DNA from: JBBRMW01 sp038239365
GTDB taxonomy: Bacteria; Chloroflexota; Anaerolineae; Aggregatilineales; UBA2796
Reading direction: 5' to 3'
Length of the DNA stretch: 13,521 nt
Assembly: GCA_038239365.1 (NCBI GenBank)
Contig: JBBSEU010000161.1
Span: 1-13,521 of the forward strand
Both the position numbers and the translations under genes were made by a program. Position 1 is the stretch's first letter; each line of letters starts with the position of its first letter. The notes under the pieces were generated by a model. It was not told the origin of the DNA. It made no database searches and saw nothing but the letters and a program-made list of their open reading frames with translations. Positions 6,028 through 12,654 of this stretch are shown in pieces.

Positions 6028-7683
6028 ATGTTTCAACCCAAACGTCATGTTTTTCGCCTTGCCACATTGGTAGTGATTGCAGGGTTAGCCTTCAGCGCGG
6101 CACAACCCGCCCGTACCATCCGTGCCGATGATAGCGGCAAGCCGCTGGCCGATACCGGTTTCCGCCCCGATCCGAATGGCTTTAGCTTCCAAAACTATGG
6201 TGATGACATTAAAGTCGTTAACCTGACTTCGGCGGAAATGCGCCGTCTGTACGGTGATGGAGTATGTGAAAGTGCAGCGCAAACGGACGGCTCGTGCATA
6301 TTGACGCCACAAGCCCAGCAGTCGATGGAGACTACCAACAAGGGTATGGGCGGCGGCCACTGCGAAGGTATGGCCGTGTTGAGTCTGGTGATGAACAGTG
6401 GCAATGAAAAAGCCACCGATTTTGGGGCAGATAAAACCGTTGACCTGACATTGGACGGCAACGAGAAACTTCAGCGGGAGATCGCGTACTGGTTCTCGAT
6501 TCAGGAGACTCAACAGCTTCAGCAGGAAACCGAGGAGATGCTCAAGAATTATCCAACCTCGAACGAAATGGTTGATGCGCTGATCAAGGCGCTGGCTGAT
6601 GGCAAGGATACGTACACGATTGGCTTCTGGCAGCCGGGTTACAAAGGGGGTCATGCTGTCAGCGCCTATGCAGTCGTTGATAAGGGTGATGATACCTATT
6701 GGGTGATGATCTATGACAACAACTTCCCCAAAGAGGAACGGCATTTCGCTTTCAATCGTAAGACGGGCGAATGGAGTTACTTTGCCGCCGCCAACCCGAA
6801 CGAACCCGGCGAAGAATACAAGGGCGACGACTCGACCAAGACCTTTGTCTTCAATCCGCTCAGCAGTCGTTTGGCCGCGCCTTTCACCTGCCCATTCTGC
6901 GGCAATGGCTCTGCCAAGCTGAATGGTTTGGCACTGGCCGCGACTCAGTACAACGTGATTCACATGGTGAGCGCGTCCAAACTGAATGCCGCCGATCTGC
7001 TGATCGAAGATGCAGACGGCCACAAACTCGGTTTCGAGAAGGGCAAATTCTTCAACGATATTCCGGGTGCCAAGTTTGCGCCACAAACGAGCAGCGGCCT
7101 GAACGATGACAGCCCCGAACCACTGTACTACATTCCGGTGGGTACAACGTTCTCCGTCACACTGGATGGCTCTGCACTCAAGGCACAGGAGATCGTGCGT
7201 GTGGCAATGATTGGCCCCGGCCATGATATGGTGATCGATAATATCAAGTTGCAGCCGGGCGAAGCGGATGCGATGGTTTTCTCTCCCGATGGTAAGACTT
7301 TGTCCTACAAACCGAGTAGTTCCGAAGCGCCAGACATCAGCATTGGCGTGGAGCAAAACGGTGCGGACTATGCCTTCTTCGTCCAGGGCTTCGATCTCGA
7401 CAAAGACGGTATCGTGAACGTCAAGCTGGACACCGATAAAGGCCAACTGAGTGTGAACACACTCGGCAGCACGAAGCCCGCCGTATATGGCCTGGAAGTG
7501 CAGCGCATTGACAAAGATACCGAGCAAATCTTCACGCACGATGGTATTGAACTGGCGGTTGGCGCAACGGCTTACATCAACTACGCCAAGTGGGACGGCA
7601 AAGGCGATTTGACTGTCGAAGTCGATAAGGACAGTAACGGCCAGCCCGACGAAACGCTGACCGAACCGAACCAAAAGAAGTAA
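6028..7683 (+). CDS. Secreted papain-like-fold candidate with Cys-His-Asp triad and calcium-type loops
   Basis: This is a 551-residue protein with a signal peptide in residues 1-33. Three motifs suggest a cysteine-peptidase or transglutaminase-like catalytic core: GGGHCEGMA with Cys112, KGGHAVSAYAV with His209, and WVMIYDNNFP with Asp230. The order and the hydrophobic strands around His and Asp fit a papain-like triad, but I cannot name the family. Cys80 and Cys90 may pair in a disulfide, and CPFC at 288-291 could form a disulfide or bind metal. Residues about 300-520 look like beta-sandwich modules. DLDKDG at 456-461 and DKDSNGQPDE at 533-542 resemble calcium-binding loops of the EF-hand/dockerin kind. 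AAGGA at 6014-6018 supports the start. The neighbouring membrane protein ends 12 bases upstream. Alternative: a non-catalytic adhesion protein that retains the fold. Confidence 0.8.
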   Translation: MFQPKRHVFRLATLVVIAGLAFSAAQPARTIRADDSGKPLADTGFRPDPNGFSFQNYGDDIKVVNLTSAEMRRLYGDGVCESAAQTDGSCILTPQAQQSMETTNKGMGGGHCEGMAVLSLVMNSGNEKATDFGADKTVDLTLDGNEKLQREIAYWFSIQETQQLQQETEEMLKNYPTSNEMVDALIKALADGKDTYTIGFWQPGYKGGHAVSAYAVVDKGDDTYWVMIYDNNFPKEERHFAFNRKTGEWSYFAAANPNEPGEEYKGDDSTKTFVFNPLSSRLAAPFTCPFCGNGSAKLNGLALAATQYNVIHMVSASKLNAADLLIEDADGHKLGFEKGKFFNDIPGAKFAPQTSSGLNDDSPEPLYYIPVGTTFSVTLDGSALKAQEIVRVAMIGPGHDMVIDNIKLQPGEADAMVFSPDGKTLSYKPSSSEAPDISIGVEQNGADYAFFVQGFDLDKDGIVNVKLDTDKGQLSVNTLGSTKPAVYGLEVQRIDKDTEQIFTHDGIELAVGATAYINYAKWDGKGDLTVEVDKDSNGQPDETLTEPNQKK

Positions 7684-7708
7684 CCCCTCGTATATACTCC
7701 CAACAGTG

Positions 7709-7749
7709 GAGCAGCAAGTTCAGATTTGGCTTGCTGCTCATCTGAACTT
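7709..7749. promoter_or_regulatory. Overlapping, mutually exclusive hairpins ahead of the dehydrogenase-like gene
   Basis: GAGCAGCAAG at 7709-7718 pairs perfectly with CTTGCTGCTC at 7730-7739. AAGTTCAGAT at 7716-7725 pairs perfectly with ATCTGAACTT at 7740-7749. The two ten-base stems share AAG, and each places one arm of the other in its loop, so only one can form at a time. No T-run follows, so neither is a classical terminator. The element starts 26 bases after the previous stop and ends 26 bases before the next start, in the only gap over 20 bases between 4324 and 9306. It could be an RNA switch, a processing site or a protein-binding site. Confidence 0.6.
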
Positions 7750-7775
7750 GATCAGTCCGAAACGAGAAAAAGATT

Positions 7776-8837
7776 ATGGCAACTATTAACCTGACCATCA
7801 TCGGTTTGCAGCGACTCGGTACGTCGATTGGGCTGGCACTCAAACGCTATATGAAGACGCCCGGCGCGCAGCATCAATTTGTGATCACGGGCAGCGACGA
7901 ATCTAACGATGTAATGCGACTCGCGCGCAAGATGGAAGCGATAGACCAGGAAGTACGTTCGCCGGGTGGTGCTGTCGAGCGCGCCGATCTGGTGATCCTG
8001 ACCGCGCGTAACAGCTTGTATAGTGATCTATATGAAGCGATTGCGCCAGATTTGAAAGCGGGCGCAGTGATTGTGGACTTTTCGCCACTAAAGGAACGCG
8101 CGATTGAGCGGGCGACAAAGTGGCTGCCACACGACAAAGACGGTGAAGTGACGGCCTATATGGTTGGCGCAACGGCGATTCTGAACCCGGCCTACCTGCT
8201 TGATCCGAAAACCGATACGGAGAGTGCCCACGCTGATCTGTTCGATAAAGGAACGCTAATCCTGTCCCCAGCGGTGAATTGTCGCGGTGAGGCGATCCAG
8301 CTTGTCTCCGATCTGGGTGAACTGCTCGGTATGTCGATCCACTTCACCGATCCGTCAGAACACGATGGCATGGTAGCTTCGATGGAAGCCCTGCCGTTGT
8401 TGGCGAATCTGGCACTGTTCCGCACGCTCAATGGCAATAACGCCTGGGAAGATTTACGACGATTAGGCAATCCACTGTTCACGCTCAGCACGCTTGGCCT
8501 CGAACAGTTCGGTGCCGAAGATGCGGCTGCTGTGATGAATGGCAACCGCGAACGTACCGTGCAGGCCGTCGAAGCCTTGATCAATACGCTGGACGAAATT
8601 CGAGATACGCTGCTGGCCGATGATGATCTGCTCATCGCAGAAGCCTTCGCCGATGCGATTGAGAAGCGCGAAAAATGGCTGCTGGATCGGCGCAAGAACG
8701 CCTGGGACGAAAAGACCGAGGCCAAACCCGCTGTCAAGCTGACTTTAATGAGTACCCTTGCTTCGCGCTTCACCTTCCGGGGGATGCGTCCCGGCGACAA
8801 TGAAGATGACAAGAGCGGAAAGAGCAGTAAGAAGTAG
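7776..8837 (+). CDS. Prephenate-dehydrogenase-like (TyrA-like) NAD(P)-binding protein, catalytically diverged
   Basis: This is a 353-residue protein. Residues 5-110 form a Rossmann domain: LTIIGLQRLGTSIGLAL at the first strand and turn, an acidic residue at the end of the second strand (ITGSDES, Asp41), then ADLVILTAR and GAVIVDFSPLK. The all-helical second domain contains DPSEHDGMVASMEALPLL at 192-209, the pattern that follows the active site in prephenate and arogenate dehydrogenases. Two departures stand out. The middle glycine of the dinucleotide motif is Gln12, and the HPMAG-type segment that carries the catalytic His in TyrA reads VGATAILNP at 130-138 with no His. The C-terminal 40 residues are a charged, probably disordered tail (NEDDKSGKSSKK). 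It may therefore be a binding or regulatory paralogue. It is followed 4 bases later by a small membrane protein. Confidence 0.75.
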   Translation: MATINLTIIGLQRLGTSIGLALKRYMKTPGAQHQFVITGSDESNDVMRLARKMEAIDQEVRSPGGAVERADLVILTARNSLYSDLYEAIAPDLKAGAVIVDFSPLKERAIERATKWLPHDKDGEVTAYMVGATAILNPAYLLDPKTDTESAHADLFDKGTLILSPAVNCRGEAIQLVSDLGELLGMSIHFTDPSEHDGMVASMEALPLLANLALFRTLNGNNAWEDLRRLGNPLFTLSTLGLEQFGAEDAAAVMNGNRERTVQAVEALINTLDEIRDTLLADDDLLIAEAFADAIEKREKWLLDRRKNAWDEKTEAKPAVKLTLMSTLASRFTFRGMRPGDNEDDKSGKSSKK

Positions 8838-8841
8838 GGCT

Positions 8842-9306
8842 ATGTACGAGGCGTTGATTCTGCGCCCGGTGCGTGCGTTATATCTTAAACCGCTGAGCGC
8901 ATCGCTCGAAACGATGGATGCTAATGAACGCCGCGCAGTGCTTGATCAGGCAATAATCGGCTGGCTGCAAACAATTCTGTTGATCGTAGTGATTGTGCAG
9001 GTCATTTTTGCCGGGCTGCTGCGCCTTTTGCCGCCAGATATACGTACTACACTCGGCTTTTTGCATCGGATTGAGTGGGCGGCTTACCTGGCGATTCTGC
9101 TGGTGGGTATTCAAGCGGCACGCGGTTATGCCTATAACCTGATACTCACCAATCGTTTTTACCTGCTGGGGTGGCGATTTGGTAAACCACGAATTGTACG
9201 CGGGGCGCGGATTCGGACACTGATCGTAGCCTACGGAGTGGTGGTGATGTTGATGGCTGCGGCGATCCTGTACGTTCGGGTGAACGGCTTCATCGTTCGG
9301 CCATAA
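8842..9306 (+). CDS. Small membrane protein with three predicted helices
   Basis: The protein is 154 residues from the ATG at 8842. A longer frame reaching back to 8758 would overlap the upstream gene by 80 bases and is not needed. Hydrophobic segments lie at about 38-60, 78-98 and 125-146. The short basic linkers (RNRF..., GKPRIVRGARIR) between helices two and three suggest a cytoplasmic loop there. The first 35 residues (LRPVRALYLKPLSASLETMDANERR) look amphipathic. I recognise no family. It starts 4 bases after the TyrA-like gene and is surely on the same transcript, so the charged tail of that protein could contact it. This is an inference from spacing only. Confidence 0.75.
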   Translation: MYEALILRPVRALYLKPLSASLETMDANERRAVLDQAIIGWLQTILLIVVIVQVIFAGLLRLLPPDIRTTLGFLHRIEWAAYLAILLVGIQAARGYAYNLILTNRFYLLGWRFGKPRIVRGARIRTLIVAYGVVVMLMAAAILYVRVNGFIVRP

Positions 9307-9312
9307 TAAACG

Positions 9313-9335
9313 AAAAGCCCGCTTTGTGGGCGGGC
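9313..9335 (-). terminator. Intrinsic terminator for leftward transcription
   Basis: Read on the minus strand, GCCCGC (9335-9330) and GCGGGC (9322-9317) form a six-pair all-GC stem with a seven-base loop, followed directly by TTTT (9316-9313) and a further T-rich stretch. This is a standard Rho-independent terminator for the leftward SH3-repeat gene. On the plus strand no T-run follows, so it probably serves the rightward gene (stop 11 bases before) only poorly, though its hairpin may still protect that 3' end. Confidence 0.75.
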
Positions 9336-9392
9336 GGTACTAAGTATACGTTTAAAATTGGTTACTTTTTCTAATCTATTGATAACAGTATA

Positions 9393-9480
9393 TTCACAAT
9401 CTGAAAGCAATGCAAGATGCAAAAACCTGTAAACAGGGGAAATCTGCCCAAAAAGAATTAAGGAATTGTTTCACAATCTG
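9393..9480. repeat. 11-bp direct repeat in an AT-rich intergenic region
   Basis: TTCACAATCTG occurs at 9393-9403 and again at 9470-9480, 77 bases apart. Both copies are followed within a few bases by CAATG. The second copy also forms half of an inverted repeat, TTTCACA (9469-9475) and TGTGAAA (9488-9494). The 290-base gap 9307-9596 otherwise holds the leftward terminator and no convincing gene. The repeats could be operator-like sites or remnants of a lost gene or element. Confidence 0.45.
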
Positions 9481-9596
9481 CTCAATGTGTGAAAAAACCC
9501 TTAATACTCTATGCCGATGGCTCACAAGTTGCTATCACATATAGCCCATTTTCAGGGTTAGAGACCGTCGCCGTGTCAGCAGACGACGGATTTAGA

Positions 9597-10664
9597 CTAG
9601 AAATTCCAGGTACTTCGCAGGATGTGAATTGTTCGGCCATCAGGCAGGGTAATTTGCATAGACAGCCCATTTTTCACAACGGTTGCTGTATATCCTTGTT
9701 CGGATTGTGTCGCCCACCCTAATCCCTGCCGTATCCACGTAAAATTACCCCACACCCGACCAAAACCGCGAATTGGCTTCACAAGGCCATCCGGCGCTGG
9801 TTCTGTAACAGGGTTATCGGGCAAGGTCTCATAACTTGAGATCGGATAGCCGCCAAAAGTGCCGCAGTTTTTCCCATTAAATACGTAAATTTGCTGGTCA
9901 AAGGCTGTCCAGATCATATAACCACTTTCAAAGGTCTGGAAAGCGGCAGTTGTGGTTGTGGTGACAGGTACATTCGGTGCTGTGGCCGTTGGCTGCGTGG
10001 CAAGGGGTCTGATTGATGACTGTTCAAGCCAACCGTAAATTGTTCCCCGCATGATCCTGGCCTCAACATACCACCACCACTGCACGCCGTCATAGACGGG
10101 ATTAGGAATACCTAACACTGTAAATGTCGCCCCTGGGTAGATAGTCAATCCGGTTGGAGCAGAAGAGGATGGGCTTGTTCGTAACCAGGCGAAAGGCACA
10201 GATTGGTTGAGACTTGCCGTCATCGGCACTTGCCACAATGGCTTTCCTGACGGGTTGGGGGTTGCGGGCGGCACTGTGGGGATGATCGGGTCAAGTGCAT
10301 TTTTTAACGAAGCCTGCTCCACCCAACCGCCCCTTAAGGGATCGGACACGAGAGCAACAACATACCAGGATTGATAACCATCCCAGTGCCCGTCTCTACC
10401 GATGACGCGCAGGCTGGCATTGCTCCACGCAAACACCGTATTAACTACAGTTCCGTTAGAACTTGGGACCTCGCGCAGCCAGATGAACGGGACTCCCTGC
10501 CGAATCACGACTGAATCACCGAGGTGAAGGGCAGGTGAACAAATCCCTGGTTGCACGTAAGGCCCACACTGAATTGCATTTGGGCGTGCCTGTGCCGATT
10601 GAGACGCGCCCAAAAGTAGTATAAAGCTCAGCAGCATAATAATTGATCGATGGAATCGATTCAT
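9597..10664 (-). CDS. Secreted protein with two SH3-like repeats and a C-terminal FESGYMIW-type module
   Basis: This is a 355-residue protein. The second of two adjacent Met codons is preferred because GGAGG at 10674-10670 lies five bases before it but only two before the first. Residues 1-26 form a signal peptide with likely cleavage after AQA and no lipobox. Two homologous SH3-like units follow: about 56-122 (VPFIWLREVPSS ... GGWVEQASL) and 156-218 (VPFAWLRTSPSS ... YGWLEQSSI), joined by Pro/Thr-rich linkers at 125-141 and 221-240. Residues about 243-330 contain FESGYMIWTAFDQQIYVF and PIRGFGRVWGN, then LGWAT, a module common in secreted Chloroflexota and cyanobacterial proteins. The likely role is cell-wall or surface binding. 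It is monocistronic, between its own upstream gap and the terminator at 9313-9335. No enzymatic motif is seen. Confidence 0.85.
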   Translation of the reverse strand: MNRFHRSIIMLLSFILLLGASQSAQARPNAIQCGPYVQPGICSPALHLGDSVVIRQGVPFIWLREVPSSNGTVVNTVFAWSNASLRVIGRDGHWDGYQSWYVVALVSDPLRGGWVEQASLKNALDPIIPTVPPATPNPSGKPLWQVPMTASLNQSVPFAWLRTSPSSSAPTGLTIYPGATFTVLGIPNPVYDGVQWWWYVEARIMRGTIYGWLEQSSIRPLATQPTATAPNVPVTTTTTAAFQTFESGYMIWTAFDQQIYVFNGKNCGTFGGYPISSYETLPDNPVTEPAPDGLVKPIRGFGRVWGNFTWIRQGLGWATQSEQGYTATVVKNGLSMQITLPDGRTIHILRSTWNF

Positions 10665-10692
10665 CATAACCTCCGATTGCGACAGCCTGGTT

Positions 10693-10716
10693 AATACTGC
10701 TTAGCATACTGCTAAA
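10693..10716. promoter_or_regulatory. Operator-like tandem/inverted repeat upstream of the SH3-repeat gene
   Basis: AATACTGCTTAG (10693-10704) and CATACTGCTAAA (10705-10716) are two adjacent imperfect 12-base repeats. Within them TTAGCA (10701-10706) and TGCTAA (10710-10715) form a perfect inverted repeat around TAC. The site lies about 30-50 bases upstream of the leftward start at 10664, where a promoter or operator would be expected. On the minus strand TATGCT falls inside it as a possible -10 box, without a good -35. Confidence 0.35.
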
Positions 10717-10757
10717 TTGGTCAGTTCTTGATCAACGGTCAGACAACGTTTATCGAC

Positions 10758-10786
10758 GCTCAACCGTCGCTTACCTGACGTTGAGC
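10758..10786. other. Hairpin downstream of the ABC permease operon
   Basis: GCTCAAC+GTC (10758-10768, one bulged C) pairs with GACGTTGAGC (10777-10786), giving ten pairs around an eight-base loop, 25 bases past the stop of the last permease gene. It is well placed to be the 3' end of the leftward importer transcript. No T-run follows, so it may act as a stabilising 3' structure or with Rho rather than as a classical intrinsic terminator. Confidence 0.45.
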
Positions 10787-10810
10787 AAGCAAAATTATCT
10801 GTGGAGTGCG

Positions 10811-11653
10811 CTATTTGATGCCGGACTGCAAAAAGCTGTTGATGAACTGCCGCTGAAAGATGATAAACAGAATTAGCAGCGTTGCGATCACAATTAGCAC
10901 CCCAGCCATAATCTGACCATAAAGCGCGCCGACTTCGTTGGTTCGCAATACCTGGGCAAGCAGCACCGCAATCGGGCGATTGTCGTTGCTGCGTGTGACC
11001 ATGAGCGGCCACAGAAATTCGTTCCAGCGAGCGGTGATCGATAGCAAACTGAACGCGGTTAGCGTCGGGATCGAGGACGGCAAATAGACGTGTCGCAAAA
11101 TGCCGATCCAGTTGCAGCCGTCCATACGCGCCGCATCTTCCAAATCAAGCGGCACTTGCCGGAATGCCTGGCGCATCAAAAACGTTCCGAAAGCTGAGCC
11201 AAAATAGGGGAGCATCAAAGCCAGCTTCGTATCGTACAGGCCAAGTGTACGAATCGTCGTGAAGTTCGGCACGAGCAATATTGCAGAGGGGATCATAATC
11301 TGAACGAGAATCAGAGTGAACAGAGCATTGCGGCCAAAGAATTTCATGCGCGCGAAGGCATAACCCGCTAACGTGATCGTCACAAGCTGCACGGCCAGCA
11401 CGCCGAACACGAACGTTAGCGTAGCGATGTAGCCAAGTTTCCAATCGACAATTTGAAACGTCTCCTGGAAGTTTTCGAGCGTGAGCCGAGTGCCAAAGAA
11501 AATATTGCCCTGCACAATCGACTCATCAGGCGGGCGAATACTGACCAGAATTGTCCAGATGAGCGGCACCAACCAGAATAAAGCCAATATAAACAACCCA
11601 AATGTCGCCAGTCGATTGAGCCAGCTTGTCCGTTTAGTTTTCATAGTAGACAC
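10811..11653 (-). CDS. Carbohydrate ABC transporter permease, UgpE/MalG-like
   Basis: This 280-residue inner-membrane protein has six expected helices: about 17-38, 73-98, 110-130, 141-163, 195-215 and 245-267. The EAA loop that docks the ATPase is visible at 172-192 (EDAARMDGCNWIGILRHVYLP). The C-terminus ends in QRQFINSFLQSGIK, close to the FV.GLT.GAVK-type end of MalG/UgpE proteins. It pairs with the upstream permease to form the translocation pore for a sugar or glycerol-phosphate compound. The GTG at 11653 is preferred because GGAA lies five bases upstream, whereas the internal ATG at 11644 has no good ribosome site. It overlaps the upstream permease by 20 bases from this start, implying translational coupling. 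Confidence 0.93.
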   Translation of the reverse strand: MSTMKTKRTSWLNRLATFGLFILALFWLVPLIWTILVSIRPPDESIVQGNIFFGTRLTLENFQETFQIVDWKLGYIATLTFVFGVLAVQLVTITLAGYAFARMKFFGRNALFTLILVQIMIPSAILLVPNFTTIRTLGLYDTKLALMLPYFGSAFGTFLMRQAFRQVPLDLEDAARMDGCNWIGILRHVYLPSSIPTLTAFSLLSITARWNEFLWPLMVTRSNDNRPIAVLLAQVLRTNEVGALYGQIMAGVLIVIATLLILFIIFQRQFINSFLQSGIK

Positions 11654-12596
11654 GGCGTTCCAACACCAAAAAGTTGAACAAGGTAAAACCGAGCAGGATT
11701 ACCAATAAAATGACCGTGATCGCGTTGACGTAGCCAGTATTAGCGCGTTCGTTGTACCGCTGGAAAACGAAATAGAGCATCAAATTGCTGCGGTCAGCGG
11801 GCGCACCCTCACCCAACGCATACAATTGATCAACGGTTTGGAAAGCGTTCGCGGCGGCAGTGGTCAGCACAAAAAGGGTCGTCCCACTCAACAGTGGAAG
11901 GGTGATGCTCCGAATTTTCTTCCAGGTGGATGCGCCATCCAGATCAGCCGCTTCGTAAACGTCGGTGGGCAATGATTGCAGCCCGGCCAAATAAAGGATC
12001 ATATAAAATCCGGTCTGTTTCCAGATTGCCACGATCATCACGGCAATTGTCGCCCAGGTCGCATCGCCAATCCAGGCGTGCGTTGGGATGCCAAGTCCGC
12101 GCAAGACAGTATTTGCCAGCCCAATGTTATCGGCATAGATGAAGGCGAACACACTGGCCGCACCGATCAGGGGCATAACTACTGGGTAAAAAAATGCAAA
12201 CCGAAAGAAGCCAATCGCGCGCATTTTGCGGTTGAGCAGCAGCGCCAAAAAGAACGCCAATATGATGCTTACTGGCACAGTAACGATTACGAAAACGAGC
12301 GTATTGGCGAAAACGCGCGGGAACGTTTGACCGATCTCGACGTTGGGATTAAATAAATCGAGGTAATTTTGCAGGCCGACAAAGCGCGATTCGCTGCGTA
12401 CTGTCGAGCCGGTCTTGATCGTACTCTGAATGACCGAACTAACCGTCGGCCAGAGTGTGAAGGTGAGTATAAACAAAAACGTCGGCAGAACCAGCAGATA
12501 GGGCAGCACCCGTTGCCATGTTCTGTTTCGCCGCACGCCGGGCGCGTTGACTGCCGCTTGTGAGGATAGGTTGGTGTGGCTGTCAACGGTGGTCAT
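11634..12596 (-). CDS. Carbohydrate ABC transporter permease, UgpA/MalF-like
   Basis: This 320-residue membrane protein starts at the ATG at 12596, with AAAGGA seven bases upstream. A longer frame reaching to 12707 would run through the intergenic hairpin and into the binding-protein gene and is rejected. Membrane segments lie at about 31-56, 98-121, 134-155, 181-203, 234-254 and 291-312. The EAA loop is at 215-235 (EAADLDGASTWKKIRSITLPL). The N-terminal 28 residues are polar and cytoplasmic. It forms the heterodimeric pore with the following UgpE/MalG-like permease and receives substrate from the binding protein encoded upstream. The order binding protein, permease, permease matches the ugpB-A-E and related sugar operons. 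Confidence 0.94.
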   Translation of the reverse strand: MTTVDSHTNLSSQAAVNAPGVRRNRTWQRVLPYLLVLPTFLFILTFTLWPTVSSVIQSTIKTGSTVRSESRFVGLQNYLDLFNPNVEIGQTFPRVFANTLVFVIVTVPVSIILAFFLALLLNRKMRAIGFFRFAFFYPVVMPLIGAASVFAFIYADNIGLANTVLRGLGIPTHAWIGDATWATIAVMIVAIWKQTGFYMILYLAGLQSLPTDVYEAADLDGASTWKKIRSITLPLLSGTTLFVLTTAAANAFQTVDQLYALGEGAPADRSNLMLYFVFQRYNERANTGYVNAITVILLVILLGFTLFNFLVLERRVYYEN

Positions 12597-12623
12597 AGGT
12601 GTGTCCTTTAGCAACCCTTTTAT

Positions 12624-12645
12624 GCCGGGGACTTGAGTCCCCGGC
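12624..12645. repeat. Perfect 10-bp palindromic hairpin between binding-protein and permease genes
   Basis: GCCGGGGACT (12624-12633) and AGTCCCCGGC (12636-12645) are perfect inverted repeats around TG, giving a very stable stem of nine or ten pairs. It begins 9 bases after the binding-protein stop and ends 27 bases before the permease start. In sugar ABC operons such structures between the binding protein and permease genes protect the upstream mRNA or reduce read-through, raising binding-protein output. The GGGGACT...AGTCCCC form also looks like a dispersed REP-like element, which only a genome search can show. Confidence 0.8.
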
Positions 12646-12654
12646 AACTTAACA

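Noticed and set aside
6085..7674. A 529-codon minus-strand open frame
   Set aside because: It is the antisense shadow of the secreted peptidase-like gene, which has a ribosome site, signal peptide, catalytic motifs and fits the operon. The antisense product is rich in unusual His/Arg runs and has no motif.
7709..7749. H-type pseudoknot
   Set aside because: The arm order A-B-A'-B' is that of a pseudoknot, but the connecting loops are zero bases long and the stems share three bases, so both ten-pair stems cannot form at once.
8192..8812. A 206-codon minus-strand open frame
   Set aside because: Ser/Arg-rich low-complexity translation antisense to the TyrA-like gene, typical of a shadow frame.
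9317..9335. Terminator for the rightward operon
   Set aside because: The hairpin is suitable, but on the plus strand it is followed by GGTACTAAG rather than a T-run; only the leftward reading fits an intrinsic terminator.
9489..9722. A 77-codon plus-strand frame starting with GTG
   Set aside because: No ribosome site near the start, and its second half lies antisense to the SH3-repeat gene. Not called as a gene, but its first part is noted as a possible gene remnant.
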